DNA from: Desulfolucanica intricata
Lineage (GTDB): Bacteria > Bacillota > Desulfotomaculia > Desulfotomaculales > Desulfofarciminaceae
DNA length: 56,831 nt
Direction of reading: 5' to 3'
Assembly: GCF_001592105.1 (NCBI RefSeq)
Contig: NZ_BCWE01000021.1
Location: forward strand, 1 to 56,831
A model generated the notes under the pieces. The model ran no database searches. It was not told the origin of the DNA and saw only the letters and a list, made by a program, of their open reading frames with translations. Below are positions 8,666-18,126 of this stretch, piece by piece. Numbering within the stretch: position 1 is the first letter of the stretch; every line of letters starts with the position of its first letter. Made by a program: the position numbers and the translations under genes.

Positions 8666-9313
8666 ATGTCCGGGATTTTAGTAGATGAGGTTCAACAATA
8701 TTTAAGAAACCTGTTGCCACCAAGGGAAGGACTTTTGGCCCGTATGGAACAAGAGGCTGCAGATAAAATAGTTCCTATTGTGGAGCCGGAGGTAGCACAG
8801 CTTTTATACTGGCTTGCCCTATCTCATAGAAGTAGGAGTGTTTTGGAGATTGGTACTGCAATAGGTTATTCTACATTGTGGTTAGCTAAGGCTGTATTAC
8901 CCGGAGGCGGGAAGATAACGACCATTGAAATAAATCTACCACGTTTTGAAGCTGCCAAAAATAATTTTAAGCAAGCGGGTGTCGATAAAGATATTAAGTT
9001 AATTTTGGGTGATGCCAGAGAGCTTCTATTTAAATTGGAAGGTCCATATGACTTTATTTTCCTTGATGCCGCAAAAGGCAAGTATTTGGAATTTCTTCAT
9101 AAATGTGTGGACCTCTTGGTCCCGGGTGGTATACTGGTAGCGGAAGATGTGTTTATGCGGGGAATGGTTATTTCAGGCGAAGTGGATAAAAGAAGAAATA
9201 AAACAGCAGTGACCAGGTTAAGAGATTATCTTGAGGCTGTGATGAGTCACAAACAACTTGAAACCACTGTTTTGCCGCTGGGTGACGGTATAGCCCTTAG
9301 TTTAAAAAAATAA
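8666..9313 (+). CDS. SAM-dependent O-methyltransferase (TrmR-like)
   Basis: This 215-residue class I methyltransferase belongs to the family 3 O-methyltransferases, which include B. subtilis TrmR (YrrM), a tRNA 5-hydroxyuridine methyltransferase. SAM-binding motif I is VLEIGTAIGYSTLWLA; the acidic motif is TTIEINLPR; and YDFIFLDAAKGKY carries the metal/catalytic aspartate. The ATG at 8666 is supported by GGAGGG seven bases upstream. A tRNA wobble uridine role is inferred from family similarity only. Confidence 0.85.
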   Translation: MSGILVDEVQQYLRNLLPPREGLLARMEQEAADKIVPIVEPEVAQLLYWLALSHRSRSVLEIGTAIGYSTLWLAKAVLPGGGKITTIEINLPRFEAAKNNFKQAGVDKDIKLILGDARELLFKLEGPYDFIFLDAAKGKYLEFLHKCVDLLVPGGILVAEDVFMRGMVISGEVDKRRNKTAVTRLRDYLEAVMSHKQLETTVLPLGDGIALSLKK

Positions 9314-9419
9314 AAATATATATTGGCAGCTTTACTTTATATTAAAGATAATGTCCAATCTTACCTCACATATTCGAATTAATAAAGATAATAATAATTA
9401 TTATAGGAGGTGACTCTTC

Positions 9420-9656
9420 ATGGCAAGAAGAAAGAGTTTACTATCTGATGCAACAAAATATGAGTTCGCTAAGGAATTGGGAGTAGCTCATAAATTAAAC
9501 GTAAATACAAGTAACAATTTTAATTTTGAATTTGCCGATGAATTAACAAACTTACAAAATTCTACAGGTCAATTAGATTACGGGAATCTAAGTTCCCGGG
9601 ACTGTGGAAACTTTGTTAGGCTGGCAATTCAAAGAGCAGAGAAAAAAATACTCTAA
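9420..9656 (+). CDS. Alpha/beta-type small acid-soluble spore protein
   Basis: This 78-residue SASP is closest to the SspF-like subgroup. The N-terminal conserved block is TKYEFAKELGVA, where the E-F bond is the likely cleavage site of the germination protease GPR. The C-terminal block is LSSRDCGNFVRLAIQRAE. These proteins coat and protect spore DNA and are then degraded as an amino-acid source. A long Asn-rich linker separates the two blocks. The gene has a very strong ribosome-binding site (TAGGAGGTGA) and its own terminator; forespore (sigma-G) control is expected. Confidence 0.88.
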   Translation: MARRKSLLSDATKYEFAKELGVAHKLNVNTSNNFNFEFADELTNLQNSTGQLDYGNLSSRDCGNFVRLAIQRAEKKIL

Positions 9657-9706
9657 AAAATAAGGTTTCAGTACGTAATATGTACTGAAACCTTATTTTT
9701 TATTAA
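9657..9706 (+). terminator. Intrinsic terminator of the SASP gene
   Basis: A perfect 18-bp-arm hairpin (AATAAGGTTTCAGTAC / GTACTGAAACCTTATT) is followed by a T-run. Confidence 0.85.
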
Positions 9707-9869
9707 AGATAAAGAATATTTATAAAATAATTTTAAAGTTTTTGTAATTAATTTGTGAAATTAAGCTTATTGTAGAATATGACTTTTTAGTATATTATGT
9801 TTCTAATAATACAGTAACACCTGAATTTACATTAAGTAATTAAAAAACAAGTAATTTAGGAGGAATATA

Positions 9870-10211
9870 ATGAGATTATATTTTAGGACTACATCAAATG
9901 CTGCAGACATAATTTTACGCGAAGGATTTAAGAATTGTAGTGAAAACATTAATCTTATGGAATTGGCCGGAATTTGGTTACATGACATAATGTTAAATTT
10001 TAATGAGAATTTATCGAAGAAGGTGTTGTTGGCTGTAGACTTAGATATTGCAGATGATGAATTAACCGGTTATGTAGTAAAAGACGATGATATCCCATAT
10101 GCTGAATATTTAGTGCCTGTTGATATTATTAATAAAAAAGGTATAATTCAGGTGGTAAGAGACAAAGCAGAAAAAGAATTGGCGTATCTGGATTATTTAG
10201 ATAACTTATAA
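9870..10211 (+). CDS. Hypothetical protein, possible ADP-ribosyltransferase fold
   Basis: This 113-residue protein begins LYFRTTSNAADIILREGF, a pattern like the first strand and helix of small ADP-ribosyltransferase/KptA-type proteins (x-R-T-T then AxxILxxGF). A VLLAVDLDI strand and an AEYLVPVDII segment follow and suit the same fold. I cannot confirm a catalytic triad. The start follows AGGAGGAATATA. It lies between the SASP and PBP genes with no evident functional link. The ART assignment is tentative. Confidence 0.5.
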   Translation: MRLYFRTTSNAADIILREGFKNCSENINLMELAGIWLHDIMLNFNENLSKKVLLAVDLDIADDELTGYVVKDDDIPYAEYLVPVDIINKKGIIQVVRDKAEKELAYLDYLDNL

Positions 10212-10265
10212 AAAGGGGAATTATAAACATATAATTATATTGATGTTAGGAAGGGGTGAAGGACG

Positions 10266-12407
10266 TTGACAAAGAGAAAATTTAATTTCTGGCGCTTTAT
10301 ATTTGTAATATCTGTACTTGTGGTACTATTTGCCGGTGGTATTCTAATGGGTGTTGCAGCCGCCGGTTTTAAGGATATACCCGCCTTAAACCCTAATGTG
10401 CTGGCAGGAAACACTTCAACGGAAATTTTTGATGAGAATGGCGAATTTATTGCACGGCTAGGTACTGAAGACCGGGTTCCGGTGAAAATAAGTAATATAC
10501 CGGACAACTTAAAAGATGCGGTTTTGGCAACTGAAGATATTCGTTTTTTTCAACATTATGGGGTAGATTTAAGAGCAATTGCACGTGCTGCATGGGTGAA
10601 TATCCGAGGTGGGGAACTGCGTGAGGGTGGAAGTACCATAACTCAACAGTTGGTTAAAATTTCTTTTTTGAGCCCTGATCGTACCTTTAAACGAAAAATT
10701 CAGGAGGCTATTTTGGCGATCCAATTGGAACGTCAATATTCCAAAGAAGAAATTTTAGAAATGTATTTAAACAGGGTATACTTTGGTGAGGGTGCTTACG
10801 GTGTACAATCCGCTGCTAAGATATATTTTAATAAAGATATTAATGATAATCTAACCTTGGCTGAAGCAGCATTATTAGCCGGGCTGCCCCAAGCTCCTAG
10901 TGCTTATTCACCGGTACAGTATCCGGAATCAGCTCTTAAACGGCGAAATATTGTACTAAGTAATATGCTTAAATACAATTTAATTACTGAATCGCAGTAT
11001 AATGAGGCTGTGGCTGAAGAGATTAAGCTGGATTTTACACCACCTAAAGAGAAATACTCTTACCCTTTTTTTATTGATTATGTAACTGAACTTCTGGTTA
11101 ATCGTTATGGTGAGGCTAATGTATTTAAGGGTGGATTGAAGGTTTATGTAACGCTGGACAGAGAATTGCAAGAGATTGCGGAAAAGGAATTGGCTAACCC
11201 TGTAAATTATCCGCATACCCAAGTTAATCAGGATGGAATTGCTCAGCCACAGGGGGCGGCAGTATTTATAGAACCTCATACAGGTTATATTAAAGCTTTG
11301 GTTGGGGGGAGAGAACATAAGCAATTAAGACAATTTAACAGAGCTACACAAATGCATCGACAGCCGGGCTCTACCTTTAAACCTATTATTGCCTACGGCC
11401 CGGCGGTGGAGTATAAAGGGCTTAAATCCAATTCAACTGTTTATGATACCCCAGTAACATACGGTAACTGGTCCCCTAAAAATGATGACAATGTGTTCAG
11501 AGGTTCGATTTCTTTGCGTACCGCCTTAGCCAAATCGGTAAATGTAGTCGCAGCAAAGCTGCTACATGATGTTACTATACCTAAGGCTACTAAATTTGCA
11601 CAAGGACTAGGGATAGAATCCTTGGATGATAAAGATACCGGTCTGAGCATAGCTCTGGGCGGGCTTCACAAAGGGGTTACACCTCTGGAATTGGCAGGGG
11701 CTTATAGTGCTTTTGCCAACCGTGGTGTCTATATTGCGCCCACTCCTATTTTAAGAGTGGAAAAGCCGGATGGTACAGTTTTAGAAGATTTTGCCTCCGT
11801 TCCTCATAGGGCAATGAAGCGCAGCACTGCAGATATTATGACTGATATGTTGCAGTCCGTAGTTGAAAGAGGTACAGGGACTCAAGCAAAAATGAACAGG
11901 CCTGTAGCAGGGAAGACAGGTACTACCGATAAGGGTAAAGATATATGGTTTGCAGGGTATACTCCTGAATTAGCCGGAGTAGTTTGGATAGGACATGATG
12001 AGAACAAGGCTATGCCTCATGAATATGGAGGAACTTACCCTGCTCGGTTATGGAAGAAAATAGTGAGTCAGGGTCTTGCGGATGTTCCTGTTAAACCGTT
12101 TCCCGGGCAGAGGGCACCGGACAGTGTATATGTACCGAAACCGGATCCGTCATCTCATGATGATAATGATGAGGATGATGAAATGCCCCCAAAAGATGAT
12201 AATATCGAAAATAATAATCCATTCCTACCTGAAGATGACGATGAGGAAGACTATGATGATGAAGACAATGATGATGAAGACGATGCTAATGAAGAAGAAC
12301 CCGGTTCGGATATTACTCCCGGTACTAACCCGGATGGCGCTATTTTACCGCAGGCACCATCTATATCGCCTGGTGGTAATTCAAACAGGGGTAATATGTT
12401 CCCATAA
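10266..12407 (+). CDS. Class A penicillin-binding protein (PBP1A-like)
   Basis: This bifunctional peptidoglycan glycosyltransferase/transpeptidase is 713 residues. A single membrane anchor spans about residues 8-34. The GT51 domain has its catalytic glutamate at E90 (ATEDIRFFQH) and the EGGSTITQQL motif. The transpeptidase has S369-x-x-K372 (GSTFK), S424-V-N426 and K550-T-G. After about residue 615 a low-complexity tail rich in Asp, Glu, Pro and Asn ends in SPGGNSNRG. That tail is strikingly similar to the tail of the SLH protein at 14126. The start is TTG, preceded by GGGGTGAAGGACG. It is followed by a terminator. Confidence 0.95.
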   Translation: MTKRKFNFWRFIFVISVLVVLFAGGILMGVAAAGFKDIPALNPNVLAGNTSTEIFDENGEFIARLGTEDRVPVKISNIPDNLKDAVLATEDIRFFQHYGVDLRAIARAAWVNIRGGELREGGSTITQQLVKISFLSPDRTFKRKIQEAILAIQLERQYSKEEILEMYLNRVYFGEGAYGVQSAAKIYFNKDINDNLTLAEAALLAGLPQAPSAYSPVQYPESALKRRNIVLSNMLKYNLITESQYNEAVAEEIKLDFTPPKEKYSYPFFIDYVTELLVNRYGEANVFKGGLKVYVTLDRELQEIAEKELANPVNYPHTQVNQDGIAQPQGAAVFIEPHTGYIKALVGGREHKQLRQFNRATQMHRQPGSTFKPIIAYGPAVEYKGLKSNSTVYDTPVTYGNWSPKNDDNVFRGSISLRTALAKSVNVVAAKLLHDVTIPKATKFAQGLGIESLDDKDTGLSIALGGLHKGVTPLELAGAYSAFANRGVYIAPTPILRVEKPDGTVLEDFASVPHRAMKRSTADIMTDMLQSVVERGTGTQAKMNRPVAGKTGTTDKGKDIWFAGYTPELAGVVWIGHDENKAMPHEYGGTYPARLWKKIVSQGLADVPVKPFPGQRAPDSVYVPKPDPSSHDDNDEDDEMPPKDDNIENNNPFLPEDDDEEDYDDEDNDDEDDANEEEPGSDITPGTNPDGAILPQAPSISPGGNSNRGNMFP

Positions 12408-12437
12408 GCTTTATAATAAAAAATACTCGGTAATAGC

Positions 12438-12481
12438 ACAAACAAGAAAGTCATTAGTGACTTTCTTGTTTGTCTTTTTTA
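12438..12481. terminator. Bidirectional intrinsic terminator
   Basis: The hairpin ACAAACAAGAAAGTCA/TGACTTTCTTGTTTGT is followed by TCTTTTTT. It lies between the convergent PBP and YjbQ genes. Confidence 0.8.
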
Positions 12482-12895
12482 CTCACCAATGATTTTAACT
12501 AGAACTCGTTTTTTTCTTTTTCCATCAAATTCACCGTAAAAGATTTGTTCCCAGGGTCCCAAGTCCAGTTTGCCGTTAGTAATGGCTATAACTACTTCTC
12601 TTCCCATAATGGTACGTTTTAAGTGAGCATCTGCATTATCCTCAAAACCATTATGATGATAACGTGAATAAGGCTTCTCCGGCGCCAGCTCTTCAAGCCA
12701 ATTTTCAAAATCCTGATGTAACCCTGATTCATCGTCGTTTATAAACACGCTGGCTGTGATGTGCATTGCGTTACACAGCAACAGTCCTTCGTTAATACCG
12801 CTATTATGTAAACATTCTTGAATCTGTGGCGTAATATTAATTAGTTCACGTCTTTTTTTTACTTCAAACCAAAGTTCCTTTCTAAAATGTTTCAT
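12479..12895 (-). CDS. YjbQ/UPF0047 family protein
   Basis: This 138-residue protein is the size of the YjbQ (UPF0047) family. The conserved blocks are visible: [25 protein letters not shown]-type [15 protein letters not shown] and [20 protein letters not shown]. Some members have weak secondary thiamine-phosphate synthase activity, and the physiological role is unsettled. The His/Asp-rich pocket suggests metal binding. The start is ATG with AGGAGAGGTAAT upstream. Confidence 0.88.
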   Translation of the reverse strand: MKHFRKELWFEVKKRRELINITPQIQECLHNSGINEGLLLCNAMHITASVFINDDESGLHQDFENWLEELAPEKPYSRYHHNGFEDNADAHLKRTIMGREVVIAITNGKLDLGPWEQIFYGEFDGKRKKRVLVKIIGE

Positions 12896-12968
12896 ATTAT
12901 TACCTCTCCTTAATTCATTTTATTATTGCTTTTTTGTGGGTTGACCAGCCCATAATATCATAAAAAAT

Positions 12969-13139
12969 TCAGTAGCCTAAAGCTGCTTCAATAAACTGAG
13001 AAAAGGCAAATACTATTGCCAAAGTCCCCCATAAGCCAGATAATGTTGTTGTGTATACAAAGACCAGGAGCAATAAACCTATAGTTGCTCTAATTACTCT
13101 GTCTGTATTGCCCAAATTTCTTTTGAAATTTAACTTCAA
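12969..13139 (-). CDS. DUF2892-type small membrane protein
   Basis: This 56-residue protein starts at a TTG that overlaps the TGA stop of the HAD phosphatase gene (TTGA), so translation is probably coupled. The sequence NLGNTDRVIRATIGLLLL matches the N-terminus of DUF2892/YgaP-C membrane proteins, which usually start with N-x-G-x-x-DR-x-IR. One or two membrane helices follow (LLLLVFVYTTTLSGLWG and TLAIVFAFSQFIEAALG). The usual C-terminal CPxY motif of longer members is missing; the chain ends at GY. Function unknown. Confidence 0.7.
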   Translation of the reverse strand: MKLNFKRNLGNTDRVIRATIGLLLLVFVYTTTLSGLWGTLAIVFAFSQFIEAALGY

Positions 13140-13882
13140 ATTGAATCCCCCTCCCCATACGATGATAAAATATCCGCCACTCCCCTGGTAAAAGGATGCG
13201 GGGATACATATTCACATAGCTCCTTAACTTTTTCAAAAGCATTATTGGGACAGGCAGCAAAACCTACAATTTTTAACATTGATAAATCGTTGTTACTGTC
13301 TCCAATTCCTAAGATTTCCTCCGGCTCGATTTCCATTTTGGAGCATAGGTATTTTATCCCAATTGCCTTGTCTACTCCTTTGGGGGTAAAATCCACACAT
13401 AAAGAGGAATATACCGTTTCAAGTTCCTCCACATCCTTAAATGTTTCCCGGGCAAGACTATTAAGTTCTTTAGAGTTCATACCAGCAGGTGGGAAGAGAC
13501 TAATCATTACTTCTTTGCCAGGTACCGACTTACAGTTATACTCGGCTGCAAAATCTAAAATACGTTGTTTCAAAGAGTACCAGCTTTTCAAGGAGTAAGA
13601 GGTATATTCATTTTTAACCAATTCATTATCATAGGGGAAATATAAAAAAGCTCCCGATTCGATAACGGAAGGAATCCCGGGCCAAACTGCTCCAAGTAAA
13701 TTTAATACCGGTACGACAAAGGGCTGGGGACGTCCGGTACATAAGGAGATTTTCGGAAGATTGTATTTTTCAGCTTTAAGACAATATTCTCTGATGGCAC
13801 AAAAGGCTGCAAAGTCAGTTTCTTTAAGATTATTATTAAATAGTGTTCCGTCGCAGTCTATTAATATATGTTTAGGTTTCAT
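13136..13882 (-). CDS. HAD-superfamily phosphatase (Cof/MPGP-like)
   Basis: This 248-residue HAD hydrolase has motif I ILIDCDGTLF (nucleophile D9, acid D11), motif II SLCTGRP and motif IV GIGDSNNDLSML. The large C2-type cap between motifs is that of the Cof or mannosyl-3-phosphoglycerate phosphatase group. It dephosphorylates a small sugar phosphate or similar metabolite; the substrate cannot be read from sequence. It is first in a two-gene unit with the DUF2892 protein. Confidence 0.85.
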   Translation of the reverse strand: MKPKHILIDCDGTLFNNNLKETDFAAFCAIREYCLKAEKYNLPKISLCTGRPQPFVVPVLNLLGAVWPGIPSVIESGAFLYFPYDNELVKNEYTSYSLKSWYSLKQRILDFAAEYNCKSVPGKEVMISLFPPAGMNSKELNSLARETFKDVEELETVYSSLCVDFTPKGVDKAIGIKYLCSKMEIEPEEILGIGDSNNDLSMLKIVGFAACPNNAFEKVKELCEYVSPHPFTRGVADILSSYGEGDSI

Positions 13883-14125
13883 TTATAAACTCCTTTAAGG
13901 TTTATTTAAACTTTACTATTAACTGTACCAAAAATTCAGGTGCTTTGCTACAAATAATTTAGAAAATTTTAGCAGAATTTTCTATTGTGACTTGACGGTT
14001 GTTTGAAACATTTATGATTCTTAGAGAATATTCAAGTACTATCGGTTAAATATAAGGGAATTTTTTGTTAAATATGCTATTGCCACTAACCCAATGCGAT
14101 GGTAATATATTACAGGGGTGTTTTT

Positions 14126-15037
14126 GTGAAAGTATCTATCCGCTTTTTTACTCTTGTCATTTTATTAGGTGGAGTTATTGGTAGTATATCTGTTGGACCG
14201 GGTTCGATACTCAATGCATATCAAAAGGATACAGTACGATATGAAAAAAAATATGACTACAATGGTCATTGGGCAGAAATGTATATTGATAAAGCTATAG
14301 TTGAAGGGATTGTGAAAGGATATCCGGACGGCAGTTTTAAACCGGATGAATTTATATCCCGGGCCGGATTTGCCGGTATGTTAAATAAAATTATTAAAGA
14401 CCCAGGTGCAGCCCAAAATCAATCAATATTAACTAGCTTTAATGATTATCATGAAGTTCCGGAATGGGCCAAAACGGGTCTTAGTAAAGTAATTAGCCTT
14501 GGTTTGCTTAAAGGTTATTCTGATAACACAATTCGTCCTATGACTCCGTTAACCCGGGAGGACATTAAGGATCTAATATCAAAAGAAAAACTTCCAACCG
14601 AAGTTTTTAAGCAAAAAAATAGTACTTTCGTTACAAGAGCAGAAGCTTGTGTAATTGTTTTAAGTATAAAGGATAATGGTCCTTGGAAAAATATTGTAAA
14701 TAATAATCCATCTGATGTTTCTGTCAAACCGTTACCCGAGAAAAAGGCATCGAACGATGTAAATGTACCGATACAACGACCACCATCTAATGTTTATGTA
14801 CCGACAACGGTACCATCATCTGATGATAATGGTACGACCTCAGAAGATGGCGATATCTATAATAATAATCCACTGTTACCTGACGATGTAGACGAAGATG
14901 GGTCGGTCTCAAATAATGAAGAAGAGCCCGGTGCAGATATCACTTCAGGTACAGACCCAGGTGTGGTTATTACACCTCGGACAAGTGAGACACCTACCTT
15001 ACCCGATGGTAATACGAATGGGGGGAGTATGTCTTAG
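14126..15037 (+). CDS. S-layer homology (SLH) domain protein with acidic tail
   Basis: This 303-residue exported protein starts at a GTG preceded by AGGGGTG. A signal peptide covers about residues 1-30. Two clear SLH motifs follow (YNGHWAEMYIDKAI...GYPDGSFKPDEFISRAGF and EWAKTGLSKVISLGLLKGYSD...PLTRED), plus a weak third. SLH domains anchor proteins to pyruvylated cell-wall polymers. From about residue 205 a Pro/Asp/Glu/Asn-rich tail follows, sharing VYVP, PSS-D, NNNPxLP and EEEPGxDIT blocks with the tail of the class A PBP at 10266-12407. It may be wall-bound near the PBP (inference). Confidence 0.82.
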   Translation: MKVSIRFFTLVILLGGVIGSISVGPGSILNAYQKDTVRYEKKYDYNGHWAEMYIDKAIVEGIVKGYPDGSFKPDEFISRAGFAGMLNKIIKDPGAAQNQSILTSFNDYHEVPEWAKTGLSKVISLGLLKGYSDNTIRPMTPLTREDIKDLISKEKLPTEVFKQKNSTFVTRAEACVIVLSIKDNGPWKNIVNNNPSDVSVKPLPEKKASNDVNVPIQRPPSNVYVPTTVPSSDDNGTTSEDGDIYNNNPLLPDDVDEDGSVSNNEEEPGADITSGTDPGVVITPRTSETPTLPDGNTNGGSMS

Positions 15038-15260
15038 TAAACTTAAATCCCCGAAAAAACAAGGAAATTATGTCACATCCGTTCTAGGGCCTGCATATCC
15101 TTCCGGTTTCTTTTTATTACATCTCCCTCAAATCATTACATTCAACCATAATTTCAAGCTCTAAATCCTTCTTTTTTATTCATTTTCCTCTGGAGGGCAA
15201 TCTCCAGAGGATGATTGGGGTTTAAAAAAACTTAGTTCTAATAAAATTGACTGGATGATT
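15038..15260. other. Intergenic region with a strong hairpin
   Basis: Between the two SLH genes there is no convincing ORF. The stem CCTCTGGAG/CTCCAGAGG at about 15190-15214 has no T-run, so it may be an RNA stabiliser or a weak terminator for the rightward SLH gene. Confidence 0.4.
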
Positions 15261-15335
15261 CAAAAGTGGCTGAACCCAAAGCACACATAATGTATTCTCT
15301 AAAGTTCAGCCATTTTGTAATTTTTCTTAGTAAAT
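15261..15335 (-). terminator. Probable intrinsic terminator
   Basis: The arms AAAAGTGGCTGAAC and GTTCAGCCATTTT pair across a 40-base loop, downstream of the leftward SLH gene. Confidence 0.5.
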
Positions 15336-15363
15336 TTTCTTATTTATATCTAAATATATTTCT

Positions 15364-16764
15364 TTATTTTGTCTGTAGAGGGTTACTTTCTAAAATATTT
15401 TCCACTTCTTCATATCCTGTCGGAAATGCATAGTTGTAACGTGCAGGAATTGCAAAAACATATTCGGTGTTCCTGCCAAGTTCGCGTGGTCCTATAGGTG
15501 CTGCGCCAACACTGAATTCATTTTGCTGAAGTGCCTCCCATTGATTAACAGTAAATATCATGATAGGTATATCCTGCCGCTGGTTTTGAGCAGTCCATTT
15601 AGGATGTCTTATAGAAATTATCGGACCGGTTTCAACAGTCCTCCCTTCTTGTGGAGCTTCCAAATCAGAGCCCTCCCAGTTGTCAGTTATAATTGAATAC
15701 CCTTCCCAGTTCTCCGGCAAAGAAAAATTAAAGCCATATTGAGAATTTCTATAGACAATTGAGTCTGTTTCCTGATACACACCGAGCGTAACATCATCAA
15801 TAATCCAGCGATTATCAATATTCTTTACTTCAAGAGTAATTGGTAGTTTTGCAGCAACTCCACCTCTAACCTTCTCAGTGCTCGTTATTTCGATGATCTC
15901 TCCTTTAACCTCGTACGCATCACCCGATAATTTATCAAGGGATAGAATCTCTATGCGATCAGGCCACGGACTTGACAGTATCCGGCCAGGAGCATTTTGA
16001 GGGTTGTTCTGCCATTTTGCGAGAAGTTCAGGAGACACAAAATCGCCGTAGTTTTCCTCCATACTTTTGCTTACTATATCCACAGGGGCTTGAAGTGAGA
16101 CTGCCTGGAGTTTTCTACCGAAATCCTCAACAAGACTTTCAACTGACACCTTATCATAGATAGCCTGAGTTCTATCAAGAACTACCGCTAATTCTGCTTT
16201 TGTTATAGCATCATTTGGAAAGAACTTTTGATCAGTTCTACCTTTCATAATACCCGTATTAAATACAAATGATAAAGCACTGATTTCCTCTTGTGTTAAA
16301 TCTTTAGTATCTTCATACAGAGGAAACATTTGAGTCATTATTACTGATAGTTTCTTTTTTTCAAAGGACTCTTTGATGGCTTTAGCTACTTCTATTCTGG
16401 TTACTTCAAGTTCATTATCAAATTCAAAGTTCGAATCAGCTTTAAAATTAAAAATTTTTGTCAAGTAAGATGCAAATTCTTCTCCATTTATTGTCTTGTT
16501 AGGCTCAAAATTACCGGATAAATCTCCCCACATCCCTTTTGCTTCTAAAGAAGTTATTTCATTATATGCCCAATGTTTCTGTATATCCGTAAACCTTGTT
16601 TCTGTGAAACTTGGTAAAGAATCTCCATTAATAAGAGTAGATATAGGTATAATATTTCTTTGGGGAATTATTTCGTTATTGATTGTATTCGCAAAAACTA
16701 TACTTGTTCCCCCAAGCAAAATTGCACCCGTCAAGCCAATTTTTAAGAGTTTACTTTTTACCAT
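15364..16764 (-). CDS. SLH-domain exported protein
   Basis: This is a 466-residue exported protein. I start it at the ATG at 16764 because AAAGGAGGA lies upstream; an in-frame ATG 30 bases earlier lies before that site. Signal peptide about residues 1-27 (LLKIGLTGAILLGGTSIVFA). SLH motifs occupy about residues 55-200 (TDIQKHWAYNEITSLEAKGMW, GIMKGRTDQKFFPNDAITKAEL). A middle domain of conserved hydrophobic strands follows, then a PsbP/lipocalin-like segment (YRNSQYGFNFSLPENWEGYSI), often found in Gram-positive surface proteins. It is probably wall-anchored; ligand unknown. Confidence 0.82.
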   Translation of the reverse strand: MVKSKLLKIGLTGAILLGGTSIVFANTINNEIIPQRNIIPISTLINGDSLPSFTETRFTDIQKHWAYNEITSLEAKGMWGDLSGNFEPNKTINGEEFASYLTKIFNFKADSNFEFDNELEVTRIEVAKAIKESFEKKKLSVIMTQMFPLYEDTKDLTQEEISALSFVFNTGIMKGRTDQKFFPNDAITKAELAVVLDRTQAIYDKVSVESLVEDFGRKLQAVSLQAPVDIVSKSMEENYGDFVSPELLAKWQNNPQNAPGRILSSPWPDRIEILSLDKLSGDAYEVKGEIIEITSTEKVRGGVAAKLPITLEVKNIDNRWIIDDVTLGVYQETDSIVYRNSQYGFNFSLPENWEGYSIITDNWEGSDLEAPQEGRTVETGPIISIRHPKWTAQNQRQDIPIMIFTVNQWEALQQNEFSVGAAPIGPRELGRNTEYVFAIPARYNYAFPTGYEEVENILESNPLQTK

Positions 16765-17043
16765 AAAGATATCTTCCTCCTTTTTAATACTCAATAAATT
16801 AGACTCTTAATAAAGAAGGATTGTTCCTTACCACTGGTTTTTCCGAACTAAGTAGATAGTTTATGAGTTCTTAAATAGTTTTTCCTTGTTATGGTATGTA
16901 TATCTATATATATATAACACCGGGTGAGTACCAGTCGCAGTAAATTAGCGGGCAATTTTTATAAACTTTCATTGCCAATTTACGTATTGTTTGATTAAAA
17001 TAAAAGTAAGTAGATATAAACACAGCTAGGAGATGTTTTTATC

Positions 17044-17763
17044 ATGCTAATTATTGGTATCCAGCTATTTACGATCGTTTTATTTTTCCTATTAGGCTGG
17101 GCTATAAAATTTAAAAATAACTATTGGCTGGTTTCGGGATTTGCAAATCGATCGAAAGAAGAACAGCAGCAATTAATTAATAATGGTTTACCGCAGAAGA
17201 CTGGTACACTGCTAATAGCAACTGCTGCCGGAATGCTGATTCTTTTACCGCTGGCTTTTACTCCGTTCCGATATACAATGGAAGTGCAATTTGGCTTCAT
17301 GCTTGTATTTTTAATGGGTGGGATTATTTATTTGTCCAAGTATGAAGTTCCCCAAAAACGAAAAAAAAGTTATATAATTAGCTCTCTTCTCTTTATTTTC
17401 GTAATCGGTCTTGTTGGCGTTCTAACATTTCTCGGTTATCAAAATTATGAGCTGGTTGTAAAAGAAACTACATTTGAGATTACAGGCATATATGGTGATG
17501 AATGGGAAATTGATGACATCACAAATGTTGTATTAATGGCGGAAATGCCGGAAGTAACATGGAAGCAAAATGGTTTTGGATTACCAACGATGTCCAAGGG
17601 TTATTTTACTGTTAAAGATTATGGAAGCAGTCTACTGTTTGTTAAAAAAAATTTTTCTCCTTATATCTATATTAAAGTTAATAACAAGAACATTTTCATT
17701 AATGGAAGAACATCAGAGCAGACTCACACCTGGTTTGAACAGTTGAACATGAAACGAAAATAA
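17044..17763 (+). CDS. Membrane protein, DUF3784 plus PH-like domain
   Basis: This 239-residue protein has about four predicted membrane helices in its first 135 residues (residues 3-20, 57-75, 84-98 and 109-131). The N-terminal NYWLVSGFANRSKEEQQQLI pattern is typical of DUF3784 proteins. The C-terminal 100 residues are soluble and beta-rich (TTFEITGIYGDEWEIDDI, TKGYFTVKDYGS, IYIKVNNKNIFING), like a bacterial PH domain. Such proteins are common in Firmicutes, with unknown function. The start ATG follows TAGGAGATGTTTTTATC. Confidence 0.7.
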   Translation: MLIIGIQLFTIVLFFLLGWAIKFKNNYWLVSGFANRSKEEQQQLINNGLPQKTGTLLIATAAGMLILLPLAFTPFRYTMEVQFGFMLVFLMGGIIYLSKYEVPQKRKKSYIISSLLFIFVIGLVGVLTFLGYQNYELVVKETTFEITGIYGDEWEIDDITNVVLMAEMPEVTWKQNGFGLPTMSKGYFTVKDYGSSLLFVKKNFSPYIYIKVNNKNIFINGRTSEQTHTWFEQLNMKRK

Positions 17764-18126
17764 TTGATTAATAATTGATTGTTAGTAATACACCTTGAAA
17801 TAGCTTTCCATATAGTGACTGGCAAGTTATTAACATTTGCCTGGGAGAAAGGTTTATAACCAACCCCAGTATCCGATTAGACGGGGAAAATCATTCCTTT
17901 GTCCGTTAGCTGATTAAAGAAGATTAAAATAATTAGCTTTGGTATAAAGTCTTAATTAATACTCTTTTTTCGTTCTTTGAAGTGTTTTCAAATTCTGATA
18001 TTGCAAGCCTATCTTGACATTTGCATAAAAGAGTTTTTTAGTATCGGTAAATTCATCTACTTTTCTCTCAATAGTATTAACAGAAATTTGTGTTAATTTG
18101 ATAAAAAAACTTCCAAAAAAACAATA
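17764..18126. other. Intergenic region
   Basis: About 360 bases of AT-rich chromosomal sequence lie between the membrane-protein gene and the displaced tRNA-Leu terminator. I see no ORF with a ribosome-binding site, no RNA gene and no repeat. Confidence 0.5.

Noticed and set aside
12076-12492. Met/Lys-rich ORF overlapping the PBP tail
   Set aside because: It is the shifted frame of the GAT/GAA-rich acidic tail; its composition is an artefact.
15038-15164. Extension of a second frame past the SLH gene
   Set aside because: It is a shifted frame of the SLH tail without its own start signal.
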